In this document: one piece after another, positions 6,338-6,444 of the stretch
Numbering within the stretch: position 1 is the first letter of the stretch
Layout: each line of letters opens with the position of its first letter
Assembly: GCA_016781705.1 (NCBI GenBank)
Contig: JADDPV010000200.1
Coordinates: forward strand, 1 to 6,444
Length of the DNA stretch: 6,444 nucleotides
Direction of reading: 5' to 3'
From: Rubrobacter sp.
GTDB taxonomy: Bacteria > Actinomycetota > Rubrobacteria > Rubrobacterales > Rubrobacteraceae
Notes under the pieces: generated by a model
Database searches by the model: none
What the model saw: only the letters and a program-made list of their open reading frames with translations
What the model was told of the DNA's origin: nothing
Made by a program: the position numbers and the translations under genes

Positions 6338-6444
6338 GAGGTTCTCGGGAGCTCGTGAGTGCCCCTAAACCGAACCACGCCCACGGGCTTCTCGCGCGGG
6401 CGTGCCCTCGGAACCAGGCAGGGCCTCGCGCTCCTGTCCTCGCG
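6338..6444. other. Region without a supported gene
   Basis: These 107 bases lie beyond the IS relic and, before the insertion, would have been directly upstream of the Nudix gene. Several frames are open across them, as expected for short GC-rich DNA, but none has a recognisable protein. A GTG at 6355 opens a plus-strand frame running off the window, without a properly spaced ribosome binding site. The only structure seen is the inverted repeat at 6376-6404. Confidence 0.5.
6376..6404. repeat. 7-bp inverted repeat, possible hairpin or protein site
   Basis: CACGCCC (6376-6382) and GGGCGTG (6398-6404) are perfect inverted copies separated by 15 bases. There is no T run on either side, so it does not look like a standard intrinsic terminator. 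In GC-rich DNA an arm of this length can arise by chance. Confidence 0.35.

Noticed and set aside
6355..6444. Start of a new plus-strand gene at GTG 6355
   Set aside because: GGGAG is only three or four bases before the GTG, the 30 visible codons show no recognisable protein, and other frames are equally open.

Overview
This is a GC-rich bacterial chromosomal segment. Codon use and gene content suggest an actinobacterium, most likely Rubrobacter or a relative: a short, Thermotoga-like type of glutamine-dependent NAD synthetase, a DUF1206 membrane protein, Ala-rich small proteins and start codons sitting directly behind -10 boxes. The assignment is an inference from remembered protein similarity; no search was run.

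Layout. 2-306 (+) is the C-terminal end of an ABC transporter ATPase, broken by a one-base frameshift near 178. It overlaps by one base an intact ABC-2 type permease (306-1172, +). Convergent with this pair is nadE (1187-2956, -), a complete two-domain NAD+ synthetase with a consensus promoter placing the transcription start at its ATG. Divergent from nadE is the relic of a DUF1206 membrane protein gene (3027-3880, +), with frameshifts and two in-frame stops. An intact, unrecognised Ala-rich helical protein follows (3980-4486, +). Its stop codon interlocks with that of a convergent Nudix hydrolase gene (4483-5109, -).

A decayed IS630-family element (about 5134-6335) lies just upstream of the Nudix gene. 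Its transposase reads on the minus strand through at least eight frameshifts. The element is flanked by TA dinucleotides inside CTAG sites, the classic IS630 target, and has imperfect terminal repeats. The last 109 bases hold no convincing gene, only a 7-bp inverted repeat.

How the genes relate. The ATPase and permease would form one exporter if the ATPase is still functional. nadE is a housekeeping gene of NAD biosynthesis. The remaining genes are not obviously connected. I see no evidence of a new multi-gene system. The points of interest are gene decay, the reconstructible IS insertion and the apparently leaderless genes.
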